NCBI GenBank assembly: GCA_026027325.1
Contig: JAMSLZ010000018.1
Coordinates: 186,001 to 250,000 of the forward strand
Direction: 5' to 3'
From: Actinomucor elegans
Lineage: Eukaryota > Mucoromycota > Mucoromycetes > Mucorales > Mucoraceae
DNA: 64,000 bases
Of this stretch, positions 10,690-22,170 are shown in pieces. How positions within the stretch are numbered: position 1 is the first letter of the stretch; each line of letters starts with the position of its first letter. The position numbers and the translations under genes are program-made. The notes under the pieces are model-generated. The model saw only the letters and a program-made list of their open reading frames with translations. It did not search any database and was not told the origin of the DNA.

Positions 10690-13084
10690 GTATTACCATG
10701 GGTTCAGTATGATTAATTGTACTTTTTTTTTATATAGAAATCGAGTTACATCCTAATCAACTCATGTCAAATGTACTACTACAGCAACAGTCTTCATCTC
10801 CTAATCATTCTGGTCCAATTACAAGTGATCTCTTATTTGTAGTACGTAAAGCAGGTTCCATGGTGAAACAGTCTCAGAAACAAAGACATCCTCCCAAAGG
10901 TAGTCAGTTGTCCCAAGATAGAATGCTCCCTGCGCAATTATCAACTGCAATGGCTTCCGAAGATCGAAGACCAAGTATCCTTGATATATTAATGGATTCT
11001 ACTCCTAGGATGGGTGAGCGACGTCCGAGTGTAATGAGCAGTTTACTAGAACCCCCACCACGTTCAACGGAGGATGCCAATAACAGGAGACCTTCTGGTT
11101 CGACTGCTAATAGTAGCAATGGGAATCAGGAACGAAAATCTTCTCTAAACCATCAAATACAACAACAATCACCTTCTTCTTCCTCTTCTTCTTCATTCCA
11201 AAATTCAAAGTCGCCCAATTCTCTTCTCGGGTTTAATAGACGTTCTTCTGCTCAATCTTCTTCTGTTATATCTGGCTCTTCCATTGACGACGAGCGAAAT
11301 ATCCATCCTGATTCTACCATTGTTATGGATAATACTATTCAAGTTACACCTACATCGTCTTCTTCTATTATGCGCTCACAACAATCCACTGCTAATACAG
11401 AAAAAAAGAAAGAAAGCTTCAAACAACAGTTTAAACGTTTTGTTGGCTGGGGCTCATCTTCTTCTTCTTCATCAAGTAAAAAGCAGCAGGCAAATCAACC
11501 TCCACCTTTGACCACACCTTTTAGTAATAATAATAGTGCCATTGTAGACCCTAATTCTCCTTCTGATATCAGTTTTGTCTCTGCGCCATCCACTCCATTA
11601 CCACCTACGCCAGGAACACCGCGTTCGATAGCTTTACCTAAATCTCGCCAAGGAAGTACAAGTCACCATCCTTTAGAAGTTAGTACACCTATCTCTATGT
11701 CCAGAAGACCAAGCGAAGCCACTACTTTGAATGACCCTTCTGCTGCTTCTATAGCTGCAGCTGCAGCTGTTTCTGCTGCCTCAAAGCGATTGTCGACTGT
11801 CTCTTCCGTTTCCAGTGCATCATCTTGTATATCCTCCGTTACCTCGGAAGAGATTGCTACTGCAACGAGCCAAGCTCTTGCTGTTGATGAGGAAGAAGAA
11901 GACGATGATATTGATTCTGATGATAACAGAGCCGATACATCTACAGCAGCTACTGCTACATCATTCAATGAAGAAGCTGCAAGCAAGAAATTGGTTGAGG
12001 TACCAATGTCTACATCGCTATCACAACCATCGTCAGAAAATCCGATTGAAGACCCTTCAACTACAGATATTCAAACACAATATGCTATGTGGATGAATAG
12101 CCAAACCAACATCTCTATGCCAGAAGAAACACACGTGTTCGCAGCTCCTATCCCACCTGCCAAAAATACGTCACAGGCTTCAATGACTACCAAAGCTTTA
12201 TCTCCAGTATCTACACCCTCAAGAAACCCACTGCGTAATAAATCTTCTACCATTTCAAATGCTGCTAGCGTTTCAACTACTACATCTGTTCCACAAGCTA
12301 TCTCTGTTGCAGCAACTACCCCAGCACAGTCCAACTGCACCACTTCAACCCCTTCCATAGCATCTGCAACTACTACAAATAAGATAGAAGTAGAGGAGCC
12401 TCTGCACCCTATGCCTTCCAATAATGGACAGGATCTCGATGATCTGTTCTTGTTAGTAGCACATGGTGTGGACTTCTTAACTACGCGAGAGAATACCAAG
12501 TGGGAAGAAGAAGGTGGGTACGAGTTCCATCCTTGGAATCGACCTCAAAGTTCATTTGCCGTTCGTCAGCAACAACAACAGAGCCATAATAATTGTAGTA
12601 ATGATATATCGCCTTTACTTCAAGGTCACCAGCAATATAATGAACAAACTATGCAGCAAAAGGTACAAATAAATGTCGAAGAGGGAATGAAGACAGGCAA
12701 CAGTGAAGCTGAAAGCACAAGTGCAGCACTTTCTATGGCAAGATCTTTATTGCTATCGCCGGCAGCTTCTGAAGAAAACAAGCCGATGTCTCCACCTCTA
12801 ACTCCCATACCCCAACACCAAGCTCAAGAAGACAGCACAAACAACAATGTACAACCACCACAGCAGCAAGAATCACCTTCGTCTATGGCTAAGCGTATCT
12901 TGGGCGCTAAAGCTGAAGTCAATGCACCTATACCCCAAACTCAACAACCAGCACCACAACAGCACCAATCAGTAGATGATGAGGTAAATTCACTGTTGAA
13001 TCGCTATGCTATATATATATAAACTAACTGGGCTTTATCATTTAGGAATTACAACGTATTGTAGCTTCTCATATTCTGTTTTAA
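8850..13084 (+). CDS. Bud14/Tea4-type SH3 cell-polarity scaffold with RA-like modules
   Basis: Five exons (8850-9221, 9281-9935, 9998-10603, 10738-12983, 13046-13084) give about 1305 residues. The SH3 domain is at about 69-125 and runs into the family's diagnostic tail ETPYERLARLNKHRN. Two segments resemble Ras-association folds: one around ELRVFAGNIGQGPLFHTFTI, one around DKIIAVHQESPIGAVINLAL and YRMSVRGNG. The rest is Ser/Gln-rich and disordered, ending in the helix EELQRIVASHILF. Yeast Bud14 and fission-yeast Tea4 recruit protein phosphatase 1 to the growing tip and restrain formins; a tip-growth role is inferred. The start at 8850 is the first in-frame ATG; the frame opens earlier only from a TTG at 8808. 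Confidence 0.85.
10658..10687 (+). repeat. (AGC)10 microsatellite in an intron
   Basis: Ten uninterrupted AGC units lie inside intron 3 (10604-10737) of the Bud14/Tea4-like gene. At 134 nt this intron is more than twice the usual length here, so the repeat probably explains the extra size. Confidence 0.9.
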
Positions 13085-13296
13085 ACCACTACTGACATGC
13101 TAGGATTTGAAATCTATCTACAGTGTAGATTTGTTATAAAGAAAATTATCATAGTACACTCTCTTTCCCTCTTCTTTCTCATTATAATTATACAATAAAC
13201 ATACATAATACCATTCCTTCAAAAGGCATGCATGTAAAAATTCAAGATATATAAGTTTATGTACAATTCGTGTGGTTGTTTCGAGCTTTTGGCATA

Positions 13297-13824
13297 TCAC
13301 ACTCTGCTATTTAATTTAAATTGGTTGTTTACTTGGCCCTCGCCTTCTTCCTCATCATCTGTAAATTCCATCAAAGCGCGTTGGTATTCTGCCTCGCGTT
13401 TACCCCCAAATCTTCTTTTGTTTTCTCGATGTCTAGCAATCAAGAAATCAATCAAGCAAGATAATCCAATGCCTGATGTTCCACCTAGTAAATTGGCCGC
13501 TATGTCATAAGGATCAAAGGTGCGATACTAAGATTCATTAGTCCAAGTTGCACACACGTAGCAGTTATAACAGCATCTTACTGGTAATAATCCTTGTATA
13601 AGCTCGCTACCAACAGCCAAGATCAGCAGTGTGGTAGTGGCCAAGATCATGTTGCGATTGACAGATAGATTCCATAAAAAGTAGAGCAAGACAGCGAGTA
13701 TAAAGAAGATTGAAAAGTGCAACACCTTATCATCAATTTGTTCATGTAGATGAATGGGCGCGAATCCAAGCACGCCCATCAAAATCAAAAACAGGAATAA
13801 GGCAATGAGTACTCTTGGGCGCAT
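13297..13824 (-). CDS. VanZ-like small membrane protein
   Basis: Two exons (13582-13824 and 13297-13527) around a 54-nt intron encode about 157 residues. The first exon carries three to four hydrophobic segments (LIALFLFLILMGVLGF, FSIFFILAVLLYFLW, ILATTTLLILAVGSEL). The junction makes the VanZ signature SELIQGLLPYRTFDPYDIAA, followed by NLLGGTSGIGLSCLIDF and a charged tail with an acidic run. VanZ-like proteins are widespread in bacteria and fungi; their biochemical role in fungi is not established, so none is assigned. The gene is convergent with the Bud14/Tea4-like gene, with 212 bp between stop codons. Confidence 0.82.
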
Positions 13825-14797
13825 GAACTTGGAAAGAGATGAACAAAACGAACAACACTAACTTTCACGGAATAGTAAATATCTAGAAATCCCAATAATA
13901 CAAGGAATTAATTTTATTGGCCAAAGATTGCGTAACTCAAAATTCAAAACACGCTCGGCAAACTTCAAGCTCAAAATCTTGCATATCTCATTCAGTAGCC
14001 AAGATTTATTTTTGATTTTCGGAAAATATGTAGAATACAACTTGTTCCTTGGATATGTATGGCTCTATGCTTGAAAACAAAATAAAAATGAAAAATAGTT
14101 TTAAATATATACACTCCAATTTTCCCTGCTATAGCTATTATGATGATAATTATAACGAGTAATGTTTATCATTCTAGAGACATAATAATGTATAAGGCAT
14201 CAACGTTGCAGGATTATGCTTCAGTACTGCTGAAGCATAAGTAAAAACCTAAAACTTATTTTTTGACATATATTTTTTTTTTCTTTTTTTTTTTTTTTTT
14301 TTTTGATTAATGATTGCAAATCAAAGAATGGCGCATATTGCTGTCTTGTCAAAGAAAACTTCGTAGATTCATGTGAAGCTCAGCATTCTTGTACCATCCA
14401 TTACACCAGTGCATCCTATACAGAATCTATTTCTGCAGGTTTACATGTTGAGCCTTTTTTTCTTCTTATGTTATAACCGGATGAATTATATGGATCCTCC
14501 AACCTGATGGCAAGCGAGATTGTCTGGTTTTACAATCATCAGCTATCAAAAAGCAACAGCTTACTCGCTTTAGAACCGCGGCACAGACAGAATACACTTC
14601 TGCTCAGTCATGCCCATCCAGATTTATAGAGAATGCATCGCTTAAAAGACAGTGACTTAAGCAACTCGAGCGTTACTGACATTGTGACTTCAAAAATATG
14701 TGCATACTTTTTTTTTCTTTTCACTCTTTCAAATCCATATCTGATACACTTACATTATAGATCTTGTGTGTGTTTAAGAAACAACAGCTAGTAAAGA
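13825..14797. other. Divergent intergenic region
   Basis: Nearly 1 kb between two divergently transcribed genes. It holds a T21 tract at 14284-14304 and T-rich patches near 14270 and 14710. The short minus-strand frame at 13858-14040 has no coding character. Promoters of both flanking genes must lie here. Confidence 0.5.
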
Positions 14798-16018
14798 ATG
14801 GATGAGCCACGTGATACCACCATGACAGACGCACCCAATGGACAAGAAGCACCTTTTGGTTTGACCACTGGTGAATGGAAATTTTATCAGTTCGTTCGAA
14901 ATGCTCCCAGGGTACCTTCATTGCTTATATTTAGTGAATATAAAGAGATTGAATAGTATGAAGTCTAATGCTATACAATAGGGTGTTAAATTTACAGATC
15001 GTCCGGAGGACATGGATGTACAAGAGTCTTACTTGGCAATGAATTCACTATTGAAGAAGGTTTGATCAAGATCTTTGCATCAAATTTCAAACTAACAGTT
15101 CATGACGCGTAGAATACACTAGAAGTTATCCAGCTGAACGGCGAGAACATGTTGAAGGCTATTGATCTAAGAGATGCAGAAAAGTAAGTCAGCCTCTACA
15201 ATGATAGTATCCAGACACTAATACTATCTCTGTAGAGCAAGTAAACTCAATGATGATGCACGTCTAGTTTATAATACCATTCGATCTGCTGGAAATAACG
15301 GTATTTGGACAAAAGATTTAAAAAAGAAGACCAATCTTCATACAATTGTGTTGAATCGTACGCTCAAGTCCTTGGAACAAAAGCAAGAAATCAAAGCTGT
15401 CAAACACGTCAAATATCCTACACGTAAAATTTACATGCTCTTCAATCTAACTCCTTCCAGTGAAGTGACTGGTGGTGCCTGGTATACAGATCAAGAGCTA
15501 GATACCGATTTTATTGATAGTCTAAAGGCTGCCTGTTTGAAATATATCATGTCCAGAGTAAGTACGTATGTATGTTAGAAAAAGCAAGTTATTCAAACTT
15601 CAAATAGAGCTTCCCTCGTATCGAAGGCGTTGCAGATGCGGTCTTTGGTGCAGATCATGAACATTACCCTACAGCTACAGAAGTGAGACGTTTCATTACA
15701 GAATCGCGTATTTCATCCATCGATTTATCCGTTAAAGATATCACTAGTTTATTGGATGTATTGGTATATGATGGTGTGGTTGAAAAAAAGTTACCGTTTA
15801 TGGCTGGTATGGAGGATTTCAGTGATGATGAGGATGATGGCGATGATAGTTCAGTTCAATGGTCATATAAAGCTATTCGGAAGGTAGCCAGCCGCTTACC
15901 AACTGAAGCTTTGACTGAAACTCCTTGTGGAAAGTGCCCAGTGTTTACTTTTTGCGTAGAAGATGGACCCATATCACCTGTGAACTGCGAATATTTCAAA
16001 ACCTGGTTAGATTGGTAA
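14798..16018 (+). CDS. RPC34: RNA polymerase III subunit RPC6 (C34/RPC39)
   Basis: Five exons (14798-14911, 14982-15059, 15113-15183, 15236-15557, 15608-16018) encode about 331 residues. The protein follows the family order: tandem winged helices (NNGIWTKDLKKKTNLH, then LNRTLKSLEQKQEIKAVKHV), the linker with the strongly conserved KIYMLFNLTPSSEVTGGAWY, a third winged helix (YPTATEVRRFI), and a C-terminal cysteine cluster CGKCPVFTFC...NC. RPC6 belongs to the RPC3/6/7 subcomplex that opens promoter DNA and contacts TFIIIB. The four terminal cysteines match the iron-sulfur site described for the human subunit. Stop codons of this gene and the next are only about 110 bp apart and convergent. Confidence 0.95.
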
Positions 16019-16126
16019 TGGAAATAGCTAATAGTGGATTATATGTAAATAGTTAGAAAAAGATAATGGACCTTTTCAGTCATAATAAATATCAAACTTT
16101 CAATAATTTATTATGAAGCAATCTCG

Positions 16127-17260
16127 TTATTTCTTTTCTTTCATATAATCTACAAACTATGATAGAGCAAAAGGTGAGTATACAATCAGAGGCTGACTTG
16201 ATAGAACCTACTTCATCAATCAAAATGGGCCATGCACCTTCTGAATCATAGTTTTGCATATCTAGATCCTTTTGGCTTGCAAAGTCGAAAAACTAGGCAG
16301 TAGAAGACGTCAGCTACACATTATTGTATAAACCGGTTCTGCTTACCAGATTCCATGTGTCGCGAGAAATCGCTTTGCCATGCTTTTCCTATAGTAACCT
16401 ATAAGTAGAATAACTTGTAAATCTCTCTTCATCACTTACATGCAAAAACTGGATCCAATCCTCTAGCATAGAGAATCTATCAGTCAACAATAATCTCCAC
16501 AATTCAGTGGCAGCTTCTAAAGCTATTATATAGTCAGCATCCTCATAATAGCTACATATTATACATAGTCTTACACAAACTCTTTTGCCCTGTCTGTCTG
16601 CCGATCAAAAATGCATAGCTGTACACTTTTTTAAACCCCTCGACAGTTTCAAATCGATCCTTTAAAGTTGTATTTAACGCGTTTTTCAAGCTTTCAATGG
16701 TATCCACTTGTAACTCGACAAGCCCTTTAGTAAATGCTTCTTGTGTAAATTCGCCCATTCTCTCGGATCCCAACTGATATGAAAGTAGCAGGAAATCCAA
16801 ATCTGTTGGTTCTATGCCGAGATCTTGGCATAATTGCATAGTGCCTTCTACGCTAATCAGGTCTGGCTTTTGATTATCTATCATTTTCTATCAATATCAG
16901 CACTTGGTTGTATAGCTATACCGTTACCTTTGTACTTATCAAACAAAGCTTTGATGTTTTGGGTATAAGTTTTGGAAGATCTAAAGCTATTTGCTTGCTG
17001 AAATTGCTGCTGCTCATAAACATTGTTTAACGCGAGATTAATGTCCCAATTAGACATCTTTAGGATTCTCAAGCTATCTTTCTCACTATTGGGGAACTTT
17101 GAGAAAACTGTATTTGACGCGCTTTTTAGTTTATGTACCTCAATTGAGCGAATTCCATTAATTGCCTAACCTTGTCTAATTGCTGTTGACGCTATAGTAG
17201 AGAGAAATTTTAATTAAAACACGTATGTCAGTAATAAGAATTGATCTTTACATTAGCCAT
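16127..17260 (-). CDS. DCN1: Dcn1-like cullin neddylation co-E3 (UBA + PONY domain)
   Basis: Eight exons, read 5' to 3' as 17252-17260, 17139-17191, 16928-17085, 16575-16877, 16440-16522, 16347-16388, 16212-16292 and 16127-16156, encode about 252 residues. The N-terminal UBA fold is at RQQQLDKVRQLMEFAQLSE to WDINLALNNVYE. The PONY/DCUN1 domain follows (ALFDKYKDNQKPDLISVEG, DFLLLSYQLG, then LEAATELWRLLLTDRF, KAISRDTWNLFFDFA, YDSEGAWPILIDEFVDYMK). Dcn1 brings the Nedd8-charged Ubc12 to cullins and so activates SCF-type ubiquitin ligases. The first exon has only nine coding bases (M-A-N). Splice sites were chosen to keep the family sequence in frame; the alternative reading through 16881 stops at once. 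Confidence 0.92.
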
Positions 17261-17395
17261 TTGAAGAAAAAAAGTTGATAAAAAAGAAATAACCAGAAGA
17301 GACTGAATTCAAGCTGAACCTGATACAAAACCCCGGGGTTGAAATAAAGCCAATATTATTTTTCTTTTGGTGATTCCTTCTTTCACTTATTAATA
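17261..17395. promoter_or_regulatory. Shared divergent promoter of DCN1 and AIM24 homologues
   Basis: Only 135 bp separate the two start codons, which point away from each other. Both promoters and 5' UTRs must fit here. It contains the A-rich run AAGAAAAAAAGTTG, GACTGAATTCAAGC and a CCCCGGGG core near 17333-17340; no clear TATA box is seen on either strand. Confidence 0.6.
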
Positions 17396-18924
17396 ATGTA
17401 CAGACGTGTTTTGGCTACTGTAAAGCCGTCTCAACGTACCTATGTTGGACTTGCTTTCAATCAACAGCACAAGAATGAAAGCATTGAAACTGTTGATCGA
17501 TCCTTGAGATCTTTTCAAAGTATTGTTAATGGTCCTACAGATACTATTTCTCAAGTTGGCAAAGGTAAAATGAGACTATTAGTCAATTAATAAAGTCGTT
17601 AAAATTACATTTAAAGATGTCCATATGGAAAATGAGAAAGAACCAAGCTTTGAAGTCGTTTCCTCGGGCGTTGGTAAGTCAAAAACTGATTTTTTACTAT
17701 GGGTTTATTGAAGATATCTCTTGTTAGGCTCCGCATTATTAGTCAAGGTATGTGCTTATATATCATAAAAGGTTATATATTCATTCGTTACCATAGTTAC
17801 CGCCTGATGCCGAGATCATTGCTGCCACTGGTTCAGCTTTGGGATCATCTACTCGAGTTGTGTCTCAATTATCTCTGGATAAAAGTGCTGTCAAATCAGC
17901 TGCTGGTGCATTAGTTGGTGAATCTGTGTTCTATCAGAAAGTAAGCATCATCACAGGCATATGCGGCCCTCAATACTAAGGCTTATGTAGTACTATACCA
18001 AGAACGCGGCAGGCGATATCTTGTTGGCTCCTCAGCGATTAGGAGAAATCACGACCATTCAACTAAAGAACAGCGCAAAATACATATTACGACGCGACGC
18101 GTTTTTGGCCAAGACTGAGAAAGTAACCTTTGACTTGGGAATCAATCATGATAAGACTGTAAGTGTTTGCCATTGAGTATAGTGAAGTGCTGACAAGGAT
18201 GATAGGGGTTGTTGAATAAGCTGATCCACACTGTCAGTGGTCCAGGCACATTGGCCATTAGTCATTATGGTGGTCTTTACCGTATTTCGCTTGCTGCTGG
18301 TGAAGAATACCAAGCCAACCCTCGTAATTTGATCATGTGGGATAAGCGTACAAAACCATCAAGACTTCATTCAAAGCGCCCCATTGTGCCTTCGCCTAGA
18401 TCTCCACTCAGAAGATATGAAGTCATTAGAAATATTGTTGACAGTCCTTCTCTTCAACCCAAATTACAGTATTTAGATAGTCTTTCTCGAACTGTTCGCA
18501 ATATTTTGCTCGGTGCACCTGTAAGTTATAATTGTAGTTGAGAAAAAAAAAACACAATTCTTATCATAGTATACGATAGGACTTTGTCAAGTTGAAGGGC
18601 CCTGGTGACTTTTATTTGGCTTCTCGCGTTGAACCTCGATTCGAAAAATCAAGATTGTAAATGCCACTTATAAACCCTTACTTTTATATACTGACTCTTT
18701 AATATAGATTAAATGCATTGGCAGCGACGACTGATTCTGCTTCACAATTATTTGAGAGATCAACTGAAATCTTCCCTCCTGGCCCACCAGAACCTGTAGA
18801 CCAATTTGTCACGAAAAAGCATCCTGGATATGCTCAAAAATCAACAGAAGGCCGTCCATCTTATTATGCTCAAGTTGGACCAAAGGGCACCATTGAATTT
18901 ATTCCTACCAATTACCAAGAATAA
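17396..18924 (+). CDS. AIM24: AIM24-family mitochondrial protein
   Basis: Eight exons (17396-17564, 17617-17673, 17728-17747, 17797-17940, 17991-18158, 18206-18520, 18580-18656, 18708-18924) give about 388 residues. The N-terminus MYRRVLATVKPSQRTYVG is basic and suits a mitochondrial presequence. The AIM24/TerD-like beta-rich core follows: SSGVGSALLVKLPPDAEIIA, GDILLAPQRLGEITTIQL, YILRRDAFLAKTEKVTFDLG and VSGPGTLAISHYGG. The family keeps respiratory complexes and cristae organisation normal in yeast; the molecular activity is unclear. Exon 3 has only 20 bases. The assembled frame is open throughout, which supports the short exon. Confidence 0.88.
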
Positions 18925-19411
18925 ATAGTAGAAATGTATTATACACTTGCAGTATTAGACTCATTTTTGAGGCTAATAGTGACTACCAAGCCTAGGTATC
19001 TAAACGTATCGGGCAATTGACGTCGAGATAACGTCCTAGAACACGTTTAAGCTTGCAAGTTAATTTGAATTATTTTGATTGGCTTGCCGGGATCAAGCTT
19101 TTTTTTTTTTTTTTTTTTTTTTTGCACTTCAACTTGACTTGTATATAGTAAGAAAGTGAGAATTGACATGTAGTCTTCTGGCAGACCTTATACATATTTT
19201 CAATACGTATCGAATGATATCAAAATCTCGATTCATATGCTATCAAAGAGCTGAAACTATCTCAAAATCTCAAACGCGACCTATCTCGTCCTGAAAACAC
19301 CATGATATCATTCCCAGCTTTCGCTAACTTTTCGGTTTAGCGCTGTATGTATAAAGTCATTTTTGTACTTGACGTACAGTTTATGCACTTTTCACTTTTT
19401 GATCAACAATA
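18925..19411. other. Intergenic region
   Basis: Spacer of about 490 bp between two tandem genes. It contains a T25 tract at 19099-19123. The 3' part should hold the promoter of the Mpv17/Sym1 gene. No other feature seen. Confidence 0.5.
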
Positions 19412-20140
19412 ATGAATAGCCTTCGATCACTCAAAGTTTTTTACAATAATTCCTATAACAAGAGACCCATTTTGACTTTATGTGTTGCAAATGGTATTCT
19501 GGGCGCCGTCAGTGATAGTTTGGCACAAGGAATCTCTTTATACAACAAGTACAACAAGCAAATAGACGACCGATTCTTACCAGAGAATGTTCGGAAACAT
19601 CAAAGCATGTGGACATTGTCAAAGTCATGGGACTTTGGCAGAACATTACGATTTGCTACATACAACTTTTGTGTCGCGCCTTTTGGTGGCAAGTGGTATA
19701 TGTTTCTAGACAAATTTTTTCCTATGCCAATCATGACTGGTGCTGTATCCAAAGCTGTACAAAGCCAACTAGCTAGAAAAGCAAATATAATGGCCATCAA
19801 ACGCATGGCAACTGACCAAGCTCTGTTTGCTCCTGCTGGTCTTGTCTTGTTCTTTACTGTGATGGGATTGGCAGAGACTGGTCAGTGGGAAGGTGTGAAA
19901 GAAAAGTTCCGGGATGCTTATATGCCCGCTTTGATTGCCAATTACAAGGTCTGGCCTGCTGTACAGTATATCAATTTCAAGTTTATGCCTTTACAATATC
20001 GCTTGCCGTTTGTCAGTAGTTTGGGTATCATTTGGAATGCGTATTTGAGCTGGTTAAACAATGCAACAAAGCAAGAAGAGGCTGTGCTGCAGCTATTAGA
20101 AACTAAAGATACTGGAATGGAAGTTGTACAATCGACCTAG
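19412..20140 (+). CDS. Mpv17/PMP22-family protein (Sym1-like)
   Basis: A single exon encodes 242 residues, a little longer than most family members. The start region (LTLCVANGILGAVSDSLAQG) is the first TM helix of the family. The C-terminal half carries the signature MPALIANYKVWPAVQYINFK followed by MPLQYRLPFVSSLGIIWNAY and LSWLNN, the Mpv17/PMP22 box. These are four-TM proteins of the inner mitochondrial or peroxisomal membrane that affect solute permeability. The insert between helices 1 and 2 (about residues 45-70) is longer than usual. Sym1 is one of several paralogues, so orthology is not claimed. Lack of introns is unusual for this window. Confidence 0.88.
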   Translation: MNSLRSLKVFYNNSYNKRPILTLCVANGILGAVSDSLAQGISLYNKYNKQIDDRFLPENVRKHQSMWTLSKSWDFGRTLRFATYNFCVAPFGGKWYMFLDKFFPMPIMTGAVSKAVQSQLARKANIMAIKRMATDQALFAPAGLVLFFTVMGLAETGQWEGVKEKFRDAYMPALIANYKVWPAVQYINFKFMPLQYRLPFVSSLGIIWNAYLSWLNNATKQEEAVLQLLETKDTGMEVVQST

Positions 20141-20529
20141 ACTGTGATTATTAATTGTATATACCATTACTGTACAAACTATACATATAAACGCATGTTG
20201 AGTTAATAAACTATATACTAAACTTGAAGAAACTAATGTTCCCTATCGCTTCTCGATATATTTATTTAGTTGAAAAAGTAACATAGGATCATGTAGTACT
20301 ACTGCTCATTATGTGTAATCATATTATACTCATTGTATTGAGATTAAACAAAGGTATTAGTGGACGCAACAGCTCACTTTGAGTACATATATTACTTATT
20401 AGATGAGGTATTAAACCAAGACCAGTTAGGTGGATTATAGACCATTTAAATATGTTGTCTCTAAAGCCTTAAGCACTTTTGCTTGCTATATGCCTGAAAC
20501 TTTATCAAATACAACGTTCCCTTTTGAAA

Positions 20530-20600
20530 ATGTAGTATTCATTGGATATGACAATGAATCGGGATTAGTCGAGAGATCTTTAGATCATTAGATACACAAT
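20530..20600 (-). repeat. Dispersed intergenic repeat, copy 3
   Basis: On the minus strand: GATCTAAAGATCTCTCGACT, then AATCCCGATTCATTGTCATA. It keeps the 5' part of the unit; the core is weaker. Confidence 0.5.
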
Positions 20601-20681
20601 CATAACTAGCATATGATTCATTATCTAACTTCAACTATAGACTACACTCTTGCGGTTCGGTTAAATAAAGTTTGTGATAGA

Positions 20682-20744
20682 TATAACTGTTTATTCTAAA
20701 CATGGACTACTAATCAGGTGCGGCATTGGGTCAAGATCTTGAGC
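20682..20744 (-). repeat. Dispersed intergenic repeat, copy 4
   Basis: On the minus strand: AAGATCTTGACCCAATGCCG, then CACCTGATTAGTAGTCCATG and TTTAGAATAAAC. This is one of the best copies, about 150 bp from copy 3 in the same orientation. Confidence 0.7.
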
Positions 20745-21337
20745 TGTTGAAATGGGGAAAAAAAACCCAAAGAGCATTCCTTGTAGTCACGTTTAGAACT
20801 CCTTTATGTTTTTTGTAAGTGGAGAAAACGTTTTTAAGGCATAGTTGACATGTAGAGTAAATTACATATTTTTTATACTACGTTTAGATACTTTTGAATG
20901 TTTACACTACCAAAAAATATGCGGGTCATGATCTTATTTGCAGAAAAACAGAAAGTCGGTATTTCAGTAAAAAAAAAAAGACGCTCCATAATTTTAAAGC
21001 AGTTCGACAAGCTATTTACATTACTTGATGCACAGTTTAGTTTTCCATAAATTGTGTTAATTCGTTTTTTACTTCAGTATCTGAACAAAAGAATTCAAGT
21101 TCTGAAGGGCTGGAAATATTTTTTAGTAGATTTCTACTTTCACCGACCAATCAATGTTGTTACTTTTTTTTTAAATCATTTAATTTTATTGACTGATGGA
21201 TGTTAGTGGCAAGTGGCCACAGACACACATTCTATAAAGCCATTTAAATCCTGCAACTGTATCGACGGACAATTAGAAAAGACAATAGCTTAATTTTCAA
21301 ATAAAACATAGAAGCAGACACTTATTTCTAGGCCGGC

Positions 21338-21402
21338 TTGGATCTTGGTCAAATGCCACATCTAATTAGTAGTCCATGTTTAGAATGAACCGCTGAATCC
21401 AG
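21338..21402 (+). repeat. Dispersed intergenic repeat, copy 5
   Basis: GGATCTTGGTCAAATGCCAC, then ATCTAATTAGTAGTCCATGT and TTAGAATGAACCGCTGAATC. Strong match to copy 4 but on the opposite strand. Confidence 0.7.
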
Positions 21403-22170
21403 TCCAATCCCAATCGGGTTTTCCCACCTTTATTTCACTGATGGCTTGGACATATTTTCTAATTTAGTTGCGGGAAACTGAATGAAATAATAATTGTGCG
21501 CGCGTGATTTCTACTCTCTGCCTATACAAAGCCCTTCCATCCCCCCCCCTTCTTTCCCTTTGAAGAAAAGAATAACCTTGGTTATGATGCTAAAAAACGT
21601 ACTAGAAGATGAATACAATTTTTTATTATTTCATCTAGGTGAGTATAGAGGGGTCGTTGAATAAAATGTGATACGGTTTAACGCATGGAGAGATGTTCTA
21701 GACTCAATTAGATTACAAACACTTTAATGAAATTCTACTTTTTTTTTCATAAATCAAATTTTTATTCAACTTTAAAGACCGCATACCTCAGAGAGATGAT
21801 CTTTGAATATCTAATAAGATAGTATCTACGAGAAGGGGGTTATTGGAAACAAATATGATATGTTCTACTATTGAAAAAAAAAAGTTCACATGATTCGCTT
21901 TCTTTTTTTTAAAAAAAAAAAGTAAAACAACTATTGGTTCAAACTTATAGATACAAGCAATAGGCTTTATAGTGCGAAATGCCGCATGGGCCTATTTTTG
22001 CAGCAAGGCACATACCACACGTTTTCATCGTGCGACGTAACGTCAGATTGACGATCAATTCAACTCCACCTGCATCTATATCTAAACGCTTGGTTTATTT
22101 TTTTTTTAAAAAAAAACAAAAGAATGTCAAGAGAAGCTATATACAAAATAAAATAAGATAAAACGAAATT

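Larger units (their letters stand above)
20141..22170. other. Gene-poor intergenic region with dispersed repeats
   Basis: Two kilobases without a recognisable gene. It contains three copies of the dispersed repeat (20530-20600 and 20682-20744 on the minus strand, 21338-21402 on the plus strand), several A/T tracts and a C9 run near 21541. A T8/A11 palindromic stretch is at 21904-21921. The frame at 21979-22161 is not coding-like. Confidence 0.5.

Noticed and set aside
11663..12499. Long minus-strand frames opposite the Bud14/Tea4-like gene
   Set aside because: They are shadows of its Ser/Thr/Gln-rich low-complexity coding sequence.
21979..22161. 60-codon frame near a T8/A9 palindromic run
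   Set aside because: Contains a long Phe/Lys run from the A/T tract and no domain.
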